From Penium margaritaceum (Eukaryota > Streptophyta > Zygnematophyceae > Desmidiales > Peniaceae): a DNA stretch of 35,362 nucleotides. This document shows positions 9,959 through 18,758 of this stretch, piece after piece (position 1 is the stretch's first letter; every line of letters starts with the position of its first letter). The notes beneath the pieces were generated by a model that was not told where the DNA came from, ran no database searches, and saw only the letters and a list, made by a program, of their open reading frames with translations. The stretch is taken from the NCBI GenBank assembly GCA_023375785.1, contig SZWC01018721.1:11152-46513 (forward strand). Direction: 5' to 3'. Position numbers and translations under genes: made by a program.

Positions 9959-10762
9959 TGTTGGTGTATGGGCTTTGAGCTGTTATGTAGTCTTTTACAG
10001 AGACAGCATTCTAGCTTGTGCTAATGGTTCTCCAGTGGCTACCTTACTCCCACTGTTGTACGTATGGTGCATTCTAGTAGCTCAGTTCATGCGTACATGC
10101 TTGCTAGACTTTTCTTGGTGGTCGAGACCCGGGTACTTGGTGATTTGTATTGGTACCTCGGGAGACCCCATAGAAATACACCGCATAGTATCTGATTGTT
10201 GATGCACTCTTTCCATGGTCAAGACCCGGGTATCAGGTGGTATGTACCAGTACCTCAGGAGACCCATCACTGAATGGTCTAGTTTTGTTAGCCTCTTGTC
10301 AGACGTATGTAGTTTACATGTGGCTGAGACCCGGATGCCCGGTTACATTTTCCGGCGTCGCGGGAGGCCTAAACTTTTCTTTCCTAGCTAGTCGGTGATG
10401 CTGGTGTATCACCGTAGATTTTGGATATGTTTGGGGTACATCGCATGTTTTCCCGTTGGTCGAGACGTGGGCACCCGGTTGATTGTTCCAGTGCCTCGGG
10501 AGACCTCCATTGTTGTTCTCATGCTCTATGTCATTCATATTCCCCATTCATGCCTTTTGGTGCGACGGGGATGACGGGCCTGGTGGGCTAGCCGCCAGTC
10601 CTCAGTACATAAGCCCTCAGCAGGGCTCATTGTTTTCTCTCCTTGATCCTTAATTCAGTTGTTCCAGACCTAGCCAAATCTTGGTGCTGCATTTTTCCCG
10701 CTCACCACCAGAGCTCATGTCTCATTCAGCATGGGCCTGTATGCCCTAGACTCATTTTAGCA
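9959..10762 (+). mobile_element. 5' LTR of E5 (804 bp)
   Basis: Begins TG and ends ...TTTTAGCA directly before the primer-binding site. The whole length aligns with the 3' LTR pieces at 16286-16488, 16846-17108, 17580-17894 and 33178-33199. It contains four 48-bp modules (see the separate entry) and a CAGTACATAAGCCC-like stretch near 10600 that could lie close to the promoter. The LTR carries no coding frame of note. Confidence 0.9.
10120..10505 (+). repeat. Four 48-bp GAGACCCGGG...CTCGGGAGACC modules in the E5 LTR
   Basis: Modules at 10120-10167, 10217-10264, 10322-10369 and 10458-10505 each begin GG(T/C)(C/T)(G/A)AGAC and end with a GG(A/C)GGAGACC-like block, all exactly 48 bp long, with starts 97-136 bp apart. 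The two ends of a module partly complement each other (CCGGGTAC against GTACCTCGG in the first), so each can fold. All are kept in the 3' LTR, where the TRIM has inserted into the first module. Confidence 0.7.
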
Positions 10763-10774
10763 TGGTATCAGAGC
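10763..10774 (+). other. Primer-binding site of E5
   Basis: TGGTATCAGAGC directly abuts the LTR end. This is the standard plant copia site complementary to the 3' end of initiator tRNA-Met and would prime minus-strand cDNA. Confidence 0.95.
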
Positions 10775-12190
10775 TCAGGGGGGCCGTGTGAGCAGGAGAT
10801 CAACAAAACACCTTGGACACGCAACTGAGGTGTGCCACGTGGCACCACGCAGGCACAAGAGTGGAAGAAGCAACAAACGTGCATGCAACAGCATCACATG
10901 TGTCTACAATTGCAACAAGGATGTCCTCCTATCAGGTTTTAGGTTAGAGTCAAGTGTAAGACTACCGGGTGCCGCCGGGACTCCTGTTTAGGTGGCAGAA
11001 GCAAACAGCATCCACCGGCAGCAGTGACCCTACTCATGGTCGTTGGGTGGGCCATGTGTGTTGTGAGTGAACGCGGTAACCCGTATGCAAGCAGCGTGCA
11101 AGCAGTGTGCAAGCAGCCGGCACAAGCGGCATGCAAGCACCGTGCAAGTAGCCAGCACAAGCTGCATTGCAAAAAGTGTACTGGCGGTGCACTAGCGCGC
11201 GCAGCGAGTAGCAGCAATAGCGTGCATGGCGTTGCGTAGCAGCAGCAATAGCATCAGCAGTGGGGGTAGCCGCTTTTCTTAGCATTTAGCAGTGTGCATT
11301 TTGCAGTGCGCAGCAGTAGCAGCAGCGGTAGCCGCTTGCCATATTCTTCTAGCCACGACGAGGAGCCATTGTGGCACAGTGTAGCCACTTGCAACCGCTT
11401 ACTGCTGTCAAAAATCACGGCAACAACATTTTTGCGCAGCTCGTGACAGTTGCAACAGCAGCCGAGATGTTGCACGGAGGGGTAGCACCAGCAAAGCAGC
11501 AAGCAGCAGCAGGAGTAGCGTTGGGTAGATAGCGCTACTGCTAGTAGTAGTAGTAGTAGTAGCGTGCACGGTTTAGCCTCAACGCGATAGCATTGCCGGT
11601 CGCACTCGTCTCCTGCTTCTCCCTCCTTCCCTCTCTCGCTTCTCTTGCTCAATCCACAGGTTCTCCCTCTCTCTCATCTGCTGGCTCTCCCTCGCAGTCT
11701 TGCCTCCATCATCCCCTTCGGTCCATCACCTTGTGTTTATCATAGTTGCGAAACGCACCCACAACTGTCGCGTGAGTGCAAAATCACCCACGCGATCGTG
11801 GGCGGTTGCCGGTTGTCATCGGTCACTCTCGCCGGACATGACCCAGCCACACCAATGCAACAAAAAAAAATCGAGAAAAAAACCGGGAACTCGATCTGCC
11901 CAGGGGTGTTTCTGTACCCTTTTCTTTAGACTAACACATAGTTTAACTTTTATCTGTTTTTTCTCCCGAAACTTCTCTTAGAAAGAAGTATTGTTCCATA
12001 CCATTTTTCCTTTTCCTTTTCCTCCTTTTTAACACAAGTACCATGCACTACAACCGTTTTACCGTGCACTACAACCCCTTTATTTCTTAGTCAATTCGAG
12101 ACTCTTTCCTTCCTCTTTGCACCACCTAGGGACAATGTTAGAACCTCTCATATCATCACATCTCATCATCCCTCTCGACACGATGTTGCC
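10775..12190 (+). other. Leader of E5, CAG/GCAAG-repeat rich
   Basis: About 1.4 kb between the primer site and the first Gag-like frame. It contains GCAAGCAG-type repeats (about 11085-11170) and scattered AGC/GTAGTAG trinucleotide runs (11200-11570, with seven GTA units near 11549). A pyrimidine-rich stretch follows (11600-11720, CTCTCCCTC-like), then T-rich DNA near 11930-12110. Short open frames on both strands reflect the repeats. I see no convincing protein. Confidence 0.5.
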
Positions 12191-12257
12191 ATGACCGGAG
12201 CCACCTCCAGGCCCTTACCTCACAAAGGGATTTTCTCCCTCGCCCACTGATAGTGTT

Positions 12258-13302
12258 ATGCACTCTCACACTCTTCATCCACGACCCTCAGACCCACTGA
12301 GGCCGCAGCTGGGACCCCCACCATGTGGTCACCCCGGCTATGTGCTCCCATGGTCGTTTTCTCCACCGCCGGGTCACAGTCACTCACACCACGGGGGCAC
12401 AATGCTTCCACCTCCGGCACCACCACCTCATGGTGGTACTGGTCAGTCACTCCTGTGGTTAGTCTCTTCACCACCAGGAGAGAGCATTTTCCTCATACCG
12501 TCGTTTCACCAGCCTACTGGTGCACTGAAGCGGACATCACCCTCTCATGGATACACGGGATAGCCTCCTCTGTGGTCAGCTTCTACTCTGACCGAAGAAA
12601 GTGCTCTACACGCCTCCGCGTGTCATCAGCCTGACGGCTTGGTTTCCGATCCACCTCCACCCTTTGGTCAGCCTTCTCCATGGCCTTTCTCGTCACCACC
12701 GAGACAGGGTGTTCTTCACCCTCATCCGCATCATCCTCTGCCTTCATGGGTCGATGTGTGGCGGCCAGCACCACCTTTTAGTGATGCTGCTCTCCAGCCA
12801 ATCTTGTGGTCAGTCTCTACACCGTCGGGACACGGCATTCTCCATCCTCACCAGCATACCTCTCAGAGGATTGGTCATCATCTTCTACAGCAGGATCCAA
12901 CTCTTCCTGGGTTTGCCTGCCACTTCTGTGGCGATGGACGCCACGGTTGGCGTCAGTGCCACTTACGTCCTAGTGGGTGGCATCCACCCTGGCTCCAACC
13001 TCATGATTTTCCTAGCACTCCATATCAGATGGACCTACCTCATTTGTCCGTTCCTCACACGGGTGCTCTGGCAGTCGTGTACACCGAGCTCCAGAATCTG
13101 TAGCAAATGATGCAGCAGGTCAGGATCCACCTCTTCTCCCATCAGGATGATTCTTCCTGTTCCTCGTCGTCCTCATCTTCTTTATCCTCCTCCGAGGGAC
13201 CATCTCCAAGTGCACGGGACCTTTCATCTCGGTCTGTAGCTATTCTCTCCATCCTCTGCGCCACTGGTGTAATGCCCCCTCCCAGTCAGCCTCATGCTCG
13301 AT
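12258..13302 (+). pseudogene. Gag-like frame of E5 with CCHC zinc knuckle
   Basis: One frame runs from an ATG at 12258 to TGA at 13300-13302, broken only by TAG at 12561 and at about 13101. It is Pro/His/Ser-rich with loose repeats of a GQP-x-LW-S-x-S-x-PP-G-HG pattern. Near residue 225 it has a CX2CX4HX4C knuckle (CHFC, then GDGR, His, GWRQ, Cys), the nucleic-acid-binding motif of retroelement Gag. A Ser-rich acidic tail follows. Both internal stops sit where Gln would fit the local pattern, so the original protein may have been at least 348 residues. The N-terminal Gag core is not recognisable, and the true start may be the ATG at 12191 in another frame. Confidence 0.55.
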
Positions 13303-13352
13303 GACGTCCTCGTCGCCCGACGCATCATGCTCATCTAGTCTCTGGCACGTCT

Positions 13353-14661
13353 TCATCTTCTTTGAATTCTGTCGTTGCACCGGTTGAGGGGTGGGTGTAT
13401 ACATCCATCCACTTTGACGTCGAATATGCCAATGAGCATCGAGGATGAAGTAGGAGCACCTAGTACTGCATCTTTTAGAGTAGGTCCATCAGTAGTAGCA
13501 TCAGCAACAAAGTCTACATCCATGCTTTCCGCGTCCTCTATAGTACCAGCTGCGTCAGCTGGTACTACTGCACTTGCTACACGAGCTACCCCACCTGTTG
13601 CATCGCTTGTAGTAGCGTCCTCTACAACTTCTACAGCTTCAGCAACAGTAGTAGCATCAGACATATTCTCACCGTCTACATCTACGCTTCCCGCATTCTT
13701 TCCAATACCAGCTACATTGGCTAGTACAGCTGCACTTGCTACACCAGCTTCCCCACCTGTTGCATCGCCTGCAACAGCGTCCTCTGTAGCTTCTACAGCT
13801 TCAGCAACAGTAGTAGCATTGGACATATCCACACAGTCTACATCCACGGTTTTTGCATTCTCTAGGGACCAGCTACATTAGTTGGTACAACCGCACTTGC
13901 TACAAGAGCTGCCCCATTTGTTGCATCGCCAGCAACAGCGTCCTGTGGAGCTCCTACATCTTTAGCAACAGTAGTAGCATCAGACACGTCCTCACGGTCT
14001 ACATCTACACTTCCAGCATCCTCTCCAGTACCAGCTCATCGGCTGGTACATCCGCACTTGCTACACTAGCTGCCCCATCTGTTGCATTGCTTGTAGTAGC
14101 GTCCTCTGTAGCTCCTACATCTTTAGCAGAAGTACTAGCATTAGACACATCCTGAGCATCATCGGCATTAGCCTCTCTTTTAGCACCTGCTTTGCTTACA
14201 ACACCAGTTGGATCAGCTGTGATAGCTACTCGAGTAGCACCAGCTGCTCCATCTTCCACTACAGTTGTGTCATTAGCTTCCTCTTCGGTGTTATCGTCTT
14301 CCTCTAAATCGCCTTCATCAGCTGCATCGACACCTCTGTTAGCATTAGGTACTTTACCAGCACCAGTGACAACTGCATCTACAGCACCCTTTGCGTCGAC
14401 TACACTAGCTCCATCTAGTGCCTTTGTAGTGCCTTTATCTTCCACATCAGCTCCATCCTCTATATCAGCGATAGCATCTTCTGCAGCATCACCCTCTAAG
14501 ACAATAGCTGCATCTGCTGTATTGACATCATCTTCAACACAAACAGCATTGGTTGCATCCGCTGCAGTAGCATCAGCAGCATCAGCTGCATCGACAACCA
14601 CAGCTTCAGTGGTAGCATCTACTACATCCGTAGTCTCACCTGCATCTGCATCATTGGCCAC
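13353..14661. other. Low-complexity region open on both strands
   Basis: On the plus strand the frames (13375-13881, 13853-14155, 14192-14665) are Ser/Thr/Ala/Val-rich and mucin-like. On the minus strand (14661-14005, then 13847-13353) they are acidic, rich in Asp-Ala-Thr with Glu-Asp-Ala units. Both readings are interrupted at the same place (about 13870) by a 1-nt change in repeat length. Antisense ORFs between gag/pol and the 3' LTR are known in some plant LTR elements, so a minus-strand gene is possible. Codon periodicity alone could also keep both strands open. Confidence 0.4.
13492..14150 (+). repeat. About four tandem copies of a 156-162 bp unit
   Basis: Units start at GTAGTAGCAT-like sequence at 13492, 13648, 13810, 13971 and 14132, giving periods of 156, 162, 161 and 161. 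Each has TCTACATC, then a short CCAGCT...GCTGG palindrome, GCACTTGCTACA, TGTTGCATC and an AGCGTCCTCT block. The first two periods are multiples of three and the last two are not, so the coding frame is broken in the third unit. A less regular continuation reaches about 14640. Confidence 0.8.
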
Positions 14662-15008
14662 ATGAGCAACCTCAGCTGTATCGTCCGCATTACTTGTGTC
14701 TACAGTTGCCTCAGCTGTTAGTGATCATGTGGCACCTGATAGAGACACTTTTTTGCCTCCTGAGATCTCGGGGAGGGGGGGGGGAGGGGGCATTGGAGTC
14801 TTGCCCACCTATGGTAGTGACTGTAGGGTCAGTGCCCTTCACCGGGTTGGCAGCACCTAGTCATTTTTGTCTGAGATGTTGAGCTGAGGAGGACAAGATT
14901 TGCTGCCAAATCAGTGTGTAGGAGACTTACGTTGCTACCATTTGAGAGACACTGTCCGGCGACACCCCTCCACCATAGGATGCTCCCGACGACATCTTCA
15001 CTGGGTAC

Positions 15009-15764
15009 ATGGGGAGGAGCGATTACATACAGATGGCTAGAGAGTGTGAGCTGAGGGATGCAGAGAAGTGGTTGCGTGCTCTACAGGATGTGCTAGCCGT
15101 GATGCTCAGAGAGGGTTGTAGTGATCATAACCCCGATGATTTTGAGTCTAGTTCCATAGCACCCTCGGACAGCGACTCACATAGTGGGGATCGTGTGATA
15201 GTGAGCACTGACGACACTCCGGACATCCTTGGGACATGCTTCAGCTCACCCCCATCCTTCTCCTCTACACATGGACTATCCCTCTTCATCTCCGATCCTT
15301 GCACGTCCCCGACCTTAGAGGTTGTTCCGCACCCACGTCCTTCTGATGATCCCTTGCCTCAGTCCCTCAAAACTTTGAGACACATTGCTTTAGGAGACAT
15401 AGCACCTGCAGCCACTCAGCTTCGAGCAGCACAGATGGAGGTGGTTGTGCTCCGTAGAGTAGTTGACTCCTTGTCCACCACTTTCAGTGAGGTGATGGCA
15501 CTGCTCGAGGATGTAGAATTTGAGCTTCGTACAGTTACTCAGGAGGATCATGTCAATCTGCGTCTTCGTGCCTCTCGCCTTTTGGATGAGTTGTTCACAA
15601 CGCAGGGGTACCTGCGGTCACTGGAGCGCTCAGCTTCTACACCGCCTACAGTGACGAGCTCCACACACACAAACCTGACTTCATCTTCACCCTCCATCCC
15701 AGGAGCTCTCACTACCATCCTCTCTTCACACACAGTACCAGAGTCTGCTGGTTGGCACTTCTGA
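15009..15764 (+). CDS. Intact 251-codon ORF with coiled coil, unknown function (in E5)
   Basis: ATG at 15009, TGA at 15762-15764, no internal stop. Residues 1-45 are charged and helical-looking, with an ELRDAEKWLRAL stretch. Residues 46-115 are Ser/Asp/Pro-rich and probably disordered. Residues about 120-210 contain Leu/Val at heptad-like spacing (LRAAQMEVVVLRRVV, LLEDVEFELRTV, LRLRASRLLDELF), typical of a coiled coil. The tail is Ser/Thr-rich. No Cys-His knuckle, catalytic motif, signal peptide or membrane span is seen. The same frame is open upstream to a TAG at 14976 without another ATG. It sits where pol would be in an autonomous copia. It could be a divergent structural protein or a captured host fragment; I do not recognise it. 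Confidence 0.5.
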   Translation: MGRSDYIQMARECELRDAEKWLRALQDVLAVMLREGCSDHNPDDFESSSIAPSDSDSHSGDRVIVSTDDTPDILGTCFSSPPSFSSTHGLSLFISDPCTSPTLEVVPHPRPSDDPLPQSLKTLRHIALGDIAPAATQLRAAQMEVVVLRRVVDSLSTTFSEVMALLEDVEFELRTVTQEDHVNLRLRASRLLDELFTTQGYLRSLERSASTPPTVTSSTHTNLTSSSPSIPGALTTILSSHTVPESAGWHF

Positions 15765-16285
15765 CAGCTTCCACATGTGGGGGATCTAGCCTCTTCCTCC
15801 TCTCCTGACCATCGCGCATTCGGCAACGTCTTCTCCACCCCTGCACCCTCTAAGTCTGGTCAGAGTGAGACCTTGGACCCTGCCAGCTGGGACCTTTGGT
15901 AGCCCCCAAGATTGAGGTGAGACTGATTTTCCCTTCTCACACTACTCCGGAGCTGGTGAGTGACAGGTATTGGACGGTGTATGAGTGAGTTGTGCATATG
16001 GTAGCTACTTCAGCCTTATCATCTTTCCCTTCCTCATGCTTTCACATCCAGGGCCCCACTCAAATCTAGCCATTACATGATTGTTCTCCCAGGATTGTCT
16101 GAGCCAGGGGGGACTTCATTTTCTCTGCAGGCGACAGTCTTGTAGCCTACTACATGCATGGGGAGTTCTCCTATCTAGGCACACCTGTGTTTGAGTTCAT
16201 GTTCCGAGGATTCACCTGTTGAGGGGGAGTGTGTTTATCTTCCCAGCTGGTACCCTTGTTGACAGCTCTTACAGCCCAGGGGGAG
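15765..16285 (+). other. 3' untranslated region of E5 with polypurine tract
   Basis: No recognisable domain. A short frame around 16130-16220 reads LVAYYMHGEFSYLGTPVF, but it is isolated. Two CAGGGGG/GAGGGGGAG tracts occur near 16100 and 16220. The one directly before the LTR, CCAGGGGGAG ending at 16285, is the likely plus-strand primer. Confidence 0.6.
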
Positions 16286-16488
16286 TGTTTTGTATGGGCT
16301 TTGAGTTGTTATGTAGTCTTGTGTTGAAACAGCCTTCTAGCTTGTGCTGATGGTTCTCCAGTGGCTACCTTACTCCCTCTATTATACGTATGGTGCATTC
16401 TAACAGCTCAGTTCATGCGTACATGCTTGGTAGAATTTTCTCAATGGTCGAGACCCGGGTACTTTGTGATTTATACTGGTACCTCGGG

Positions 16489-16840
16489 TGTAGCGCGCGG
16501 CCGCTCCGACGTGGCTCGCACGGGGTCCCTGGCCTGTGGGCGGGCGGACGGGATGGCTTGAGGGTTGGAGACCCTCAAGCACCGCGGTTTTGGCCTAGTT
16601 GGCCAAGGATTCCTTCCGTTCTGTTACATTGGTATCAGAGCACCGGGTTTCGAGTCCGACGTGCGGACGCCGAGGGCGGCTCACTCCTATCGGGGGGGAG
16701 TGTAGCGCACGGCTGGTCCGACGTGGCTCGCATGGGGTCCCTGGCCTGTGGGCGAGCGTACAGGATGGCTTGAGGGTCAGAGACCCTCGAGCACCGCGGT
16801 TTTGGCCTAGTTGGCCAAGGATTCTGTCTGTTCCATTACA
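16489..16840 (+). mobile_element. TRIM: complete 352-bp miniature LTR retrotransposon
   Basis: Two 140-bp LTRs (16489-16628 and 16701-16840) begin TGTAGCGC and end TTACA. They flank a 72-bp interior that starts one base later with TGGTATCAGAGC (16630-16641) and ends with the purine tract CGGGGGGGAG (16691-16700). TSD TCGGG lies at 16484-16488 and 16841-16845. The 5' LTR of E5 shows the empty site. By eye the LTRs differ at about 15 of 140 positions. There is no coding capacity, so it depends on enzymes from other LTR elements. The size is at the small end for TRIM/SMART elements. Confidence 0.95.
16630..16641 (+). other. Primer-binding site of the TRIM
   Basis: TGGTATCAGAGC, identical to the E3, E4 and E5 sites, one base after the 5' LTR. 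Confidence 0.95.
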
Positions 16841-17110
16841 TCGGGAGACCCCATAGAAATACACCGCATAGTGTCTAATTGGTGATGCACTCTTTCCATG
16901 GTCAATACCCTGGTACGAGGTGGTCTGTATCGGTACCTCGGGAGACCCATCAGTGAATGGTGTAGATCTGTTGGCTTCTTTTCAGACGTGTGTAACTTGC
17001 ATGTGGCTGAGACCCGGACGCCCGGTTACATGTTCTGGCATCTCGGGAGGCCTAAACTTGTGTTGCCTAGCTAGTCGGTGATGCTGGTGTATCAGCATAG
17101 ATTTTAGATA

Positions 17111-17577
17111 CCGTAATACCACCTCAACTTACACCGTTTATGATTATGAGGTAGTTTCACAACGGAAACTTACTCCTTGTGTTATGGTCCACAACGGTTA
17201 CAAATCATGGCACAAGTACAAATAATGGCACAAGCAAAATAATGTCCAAGTCAAGCAAGCATGCTCAACGTTCCGAGGCGGAGCGTTGCGCACCGTCGGG
17301 CAAACCCAAGCGCAAACGGTGCTTGGACGTCGATGGCGTCCAAGCGCTGCGGACCGTGGATTCGCTTGCTCAAGTTCAAGAAAGCAAGTTTCTTCGGCCG
17401 AACGCTCGAGTGGTAAGTGCTACAGCGCATGTTTGAAAGGGTTCTGGTCGAATTTAATCGTACATGTCTCACCCACCCCCTGTACAAGAACGGTTCAAAA
17501 TCTGGTTCTGGGTGGTCGAATTAGCTTTATGAAAAACACCTTGGTGAAAAGAGGTGCGAATCTAGGCGGTAATATGG
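17111..17577 (+). mobile_element. 467-bp MITE with TA target duplication
   Basis: Inserted in the E5 3' LTR. TA flanks it at 17109-17110 and 17578-17579, and the 5' LTR has a single TA there. Its termini are inverted repeats: CCGTAATACCACC at the left against CCATATTACCGCC on the reverse of the right end (three mismatches in 13). The interior is non-coding and holds GCTTGGACGTCGATGGCGTCCAAGC, an internal palindrome. TA duplication points to a Tc1/mariner (Stowaway-type) relationship, although the ends are not the classical Stowaway CTCCCTCC. A second copy of the family is split between 9910-9958 and 33205-33515. Confidence 0.8.
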
Positions 17578-17894
17578 TATGTTTGGGATACATTACATGT
17601 TTTCCCGTAGGTCGAGATCCGGGCACCCGGTTGACTTTTCCATTGCCTCGGGAGACCTTCATTGTTGTTCTCATGCTCTATGCCATTCATATTCCCTGTT
17701 CGTGCCTTTTGGTGGGATGGGTATGACGGGGCCTGGTGGGCTAGCTCCCAGTCCTCAGTACATAAGCCCACAGGAGGGCTCATTTTATTCTCTCCTTGAT
17801 TCTTAACTCAAGTTGTTCCAGACTTAGCCAAATCTTGGCGCTGCATTTCTCCCACTCACCACCAGAGCTCATGTCTCATTCAACATGGGCATGC

Positions 17895-18746
17895 TGTTGG
17901 TTTTCATGCATCTCTCATTGTACTCTGTTGTGTCCTCCCGGCTTGTGTACATCGGCGTGCAGATGACTAACGGCGAGACTTGACGTTGCAAGAGTGTCGC
18001 TCGGTGGAGCCAACGCACGCTGAGGCCCATTCACCCGTCGCTGGAGCCTCCTCCTCTGGTGATGCGCTCAGCTCCATCGGCAGACCTCCTCGGTGGTCAG
18101 GCCGCCGGCGGTCATTGCCACTGCAGATGCTGTCTGCATGCACCTAGTGCTATGTCTGGCTATGGCATTGCGTCTGCAGCATCATGCGATGCCTAGGGTC
18201 CATGTCTCATGTTGTATGGTCTTGTTTGGCATCGTTGACTGTCATAGGCACTGCCTGGGTTCGTGCAGCCATAACTTCTTGTAGCTATTTTTCTAGCTGA
18301 TTCTGACCTCGCGATTGCGTTCGCAGCGTCGATATTGCGGTATGGTCCAGATTTTAGGCAAAACGGACGACGCCCGGGTTTTAGGCTGTCGGGCGTCTGG
18401 CTGGGCTCACCGAGAAAACCCTGCCTGCCAAAAAACAAATCTAACACTATTTTCTGATTGGCTGGTTAGCTGAGTAACAAGTTCTACACTAGTGAGGGGG
18501 AGCTAGAACTTGGAGGGGTCTCCCATTGTTGCTCATTCTTCATTACTAATCAGTTACTTCCGGTTTTCAGCTGATTTCTGGCGCTAACACTAGCGCGCGC
18601 ACTTCTGAGTATCAAACCCAGAGCTTCCAGACTTAGTCTCTAGAGCAGCAGACTGAGGGGGCAGCAGACTTAAGCAACGAGCGTGGAAGCCCGCACGCTG
18701 CATCAACAACGCATGTTGCCCCAACCTACTGCCTAGGTTTCTAGCT
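17895..18746 (+). mobile_element. 5' LTR of E2 (852 bp)
   Basis: Aligns end to end with 23489-23994 plus 32826-33172. It starts TGTTGGTTTTCATGCATC and ends GGTTTCTAGCT before the primer site. No coding frame of interest. Confidence 0.9.
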
Positions 18747-18758
18747 TGGTATGAGAGC
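18747..18758 (+). other. Primer-binding site of E2 (one mismatch)
   Basis: TGGTATGAGAGC, with G where the other elements have C at position 7, directly following the LTR. Probably a mutated initiator-tRNA-Met site. Confidence 0.85.

Larger units (their letters stand above)
16286..17894 (+). mobile_element. 3' LTR of E5, main part (interrupted)
   Basis: Starts TGTTTTGTATGGGC and follows the 5' LTR. It is broken by the TRIM (16489-16840), the MITE (17111-17577) and finally E2 at 17895. The last 22 bp of the LTR (ATGCCCTAGACTC...CAACA) lie at 33178-33199, 15.3 kb away, beyond E2. Confidence 0.9.

Noticed and set aside
13492..14150. CRISPR-like array
   Set aside because: Repeats of about 160 bp are contiguous and themselves variable; there are no short identical repeats with unique spacers.
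14762..14791. Poly-G tract as a telomeric or regulatory G-quadruplex
   Set aside because: A single G-rich run without regular G-triplet spacing; too little to call.
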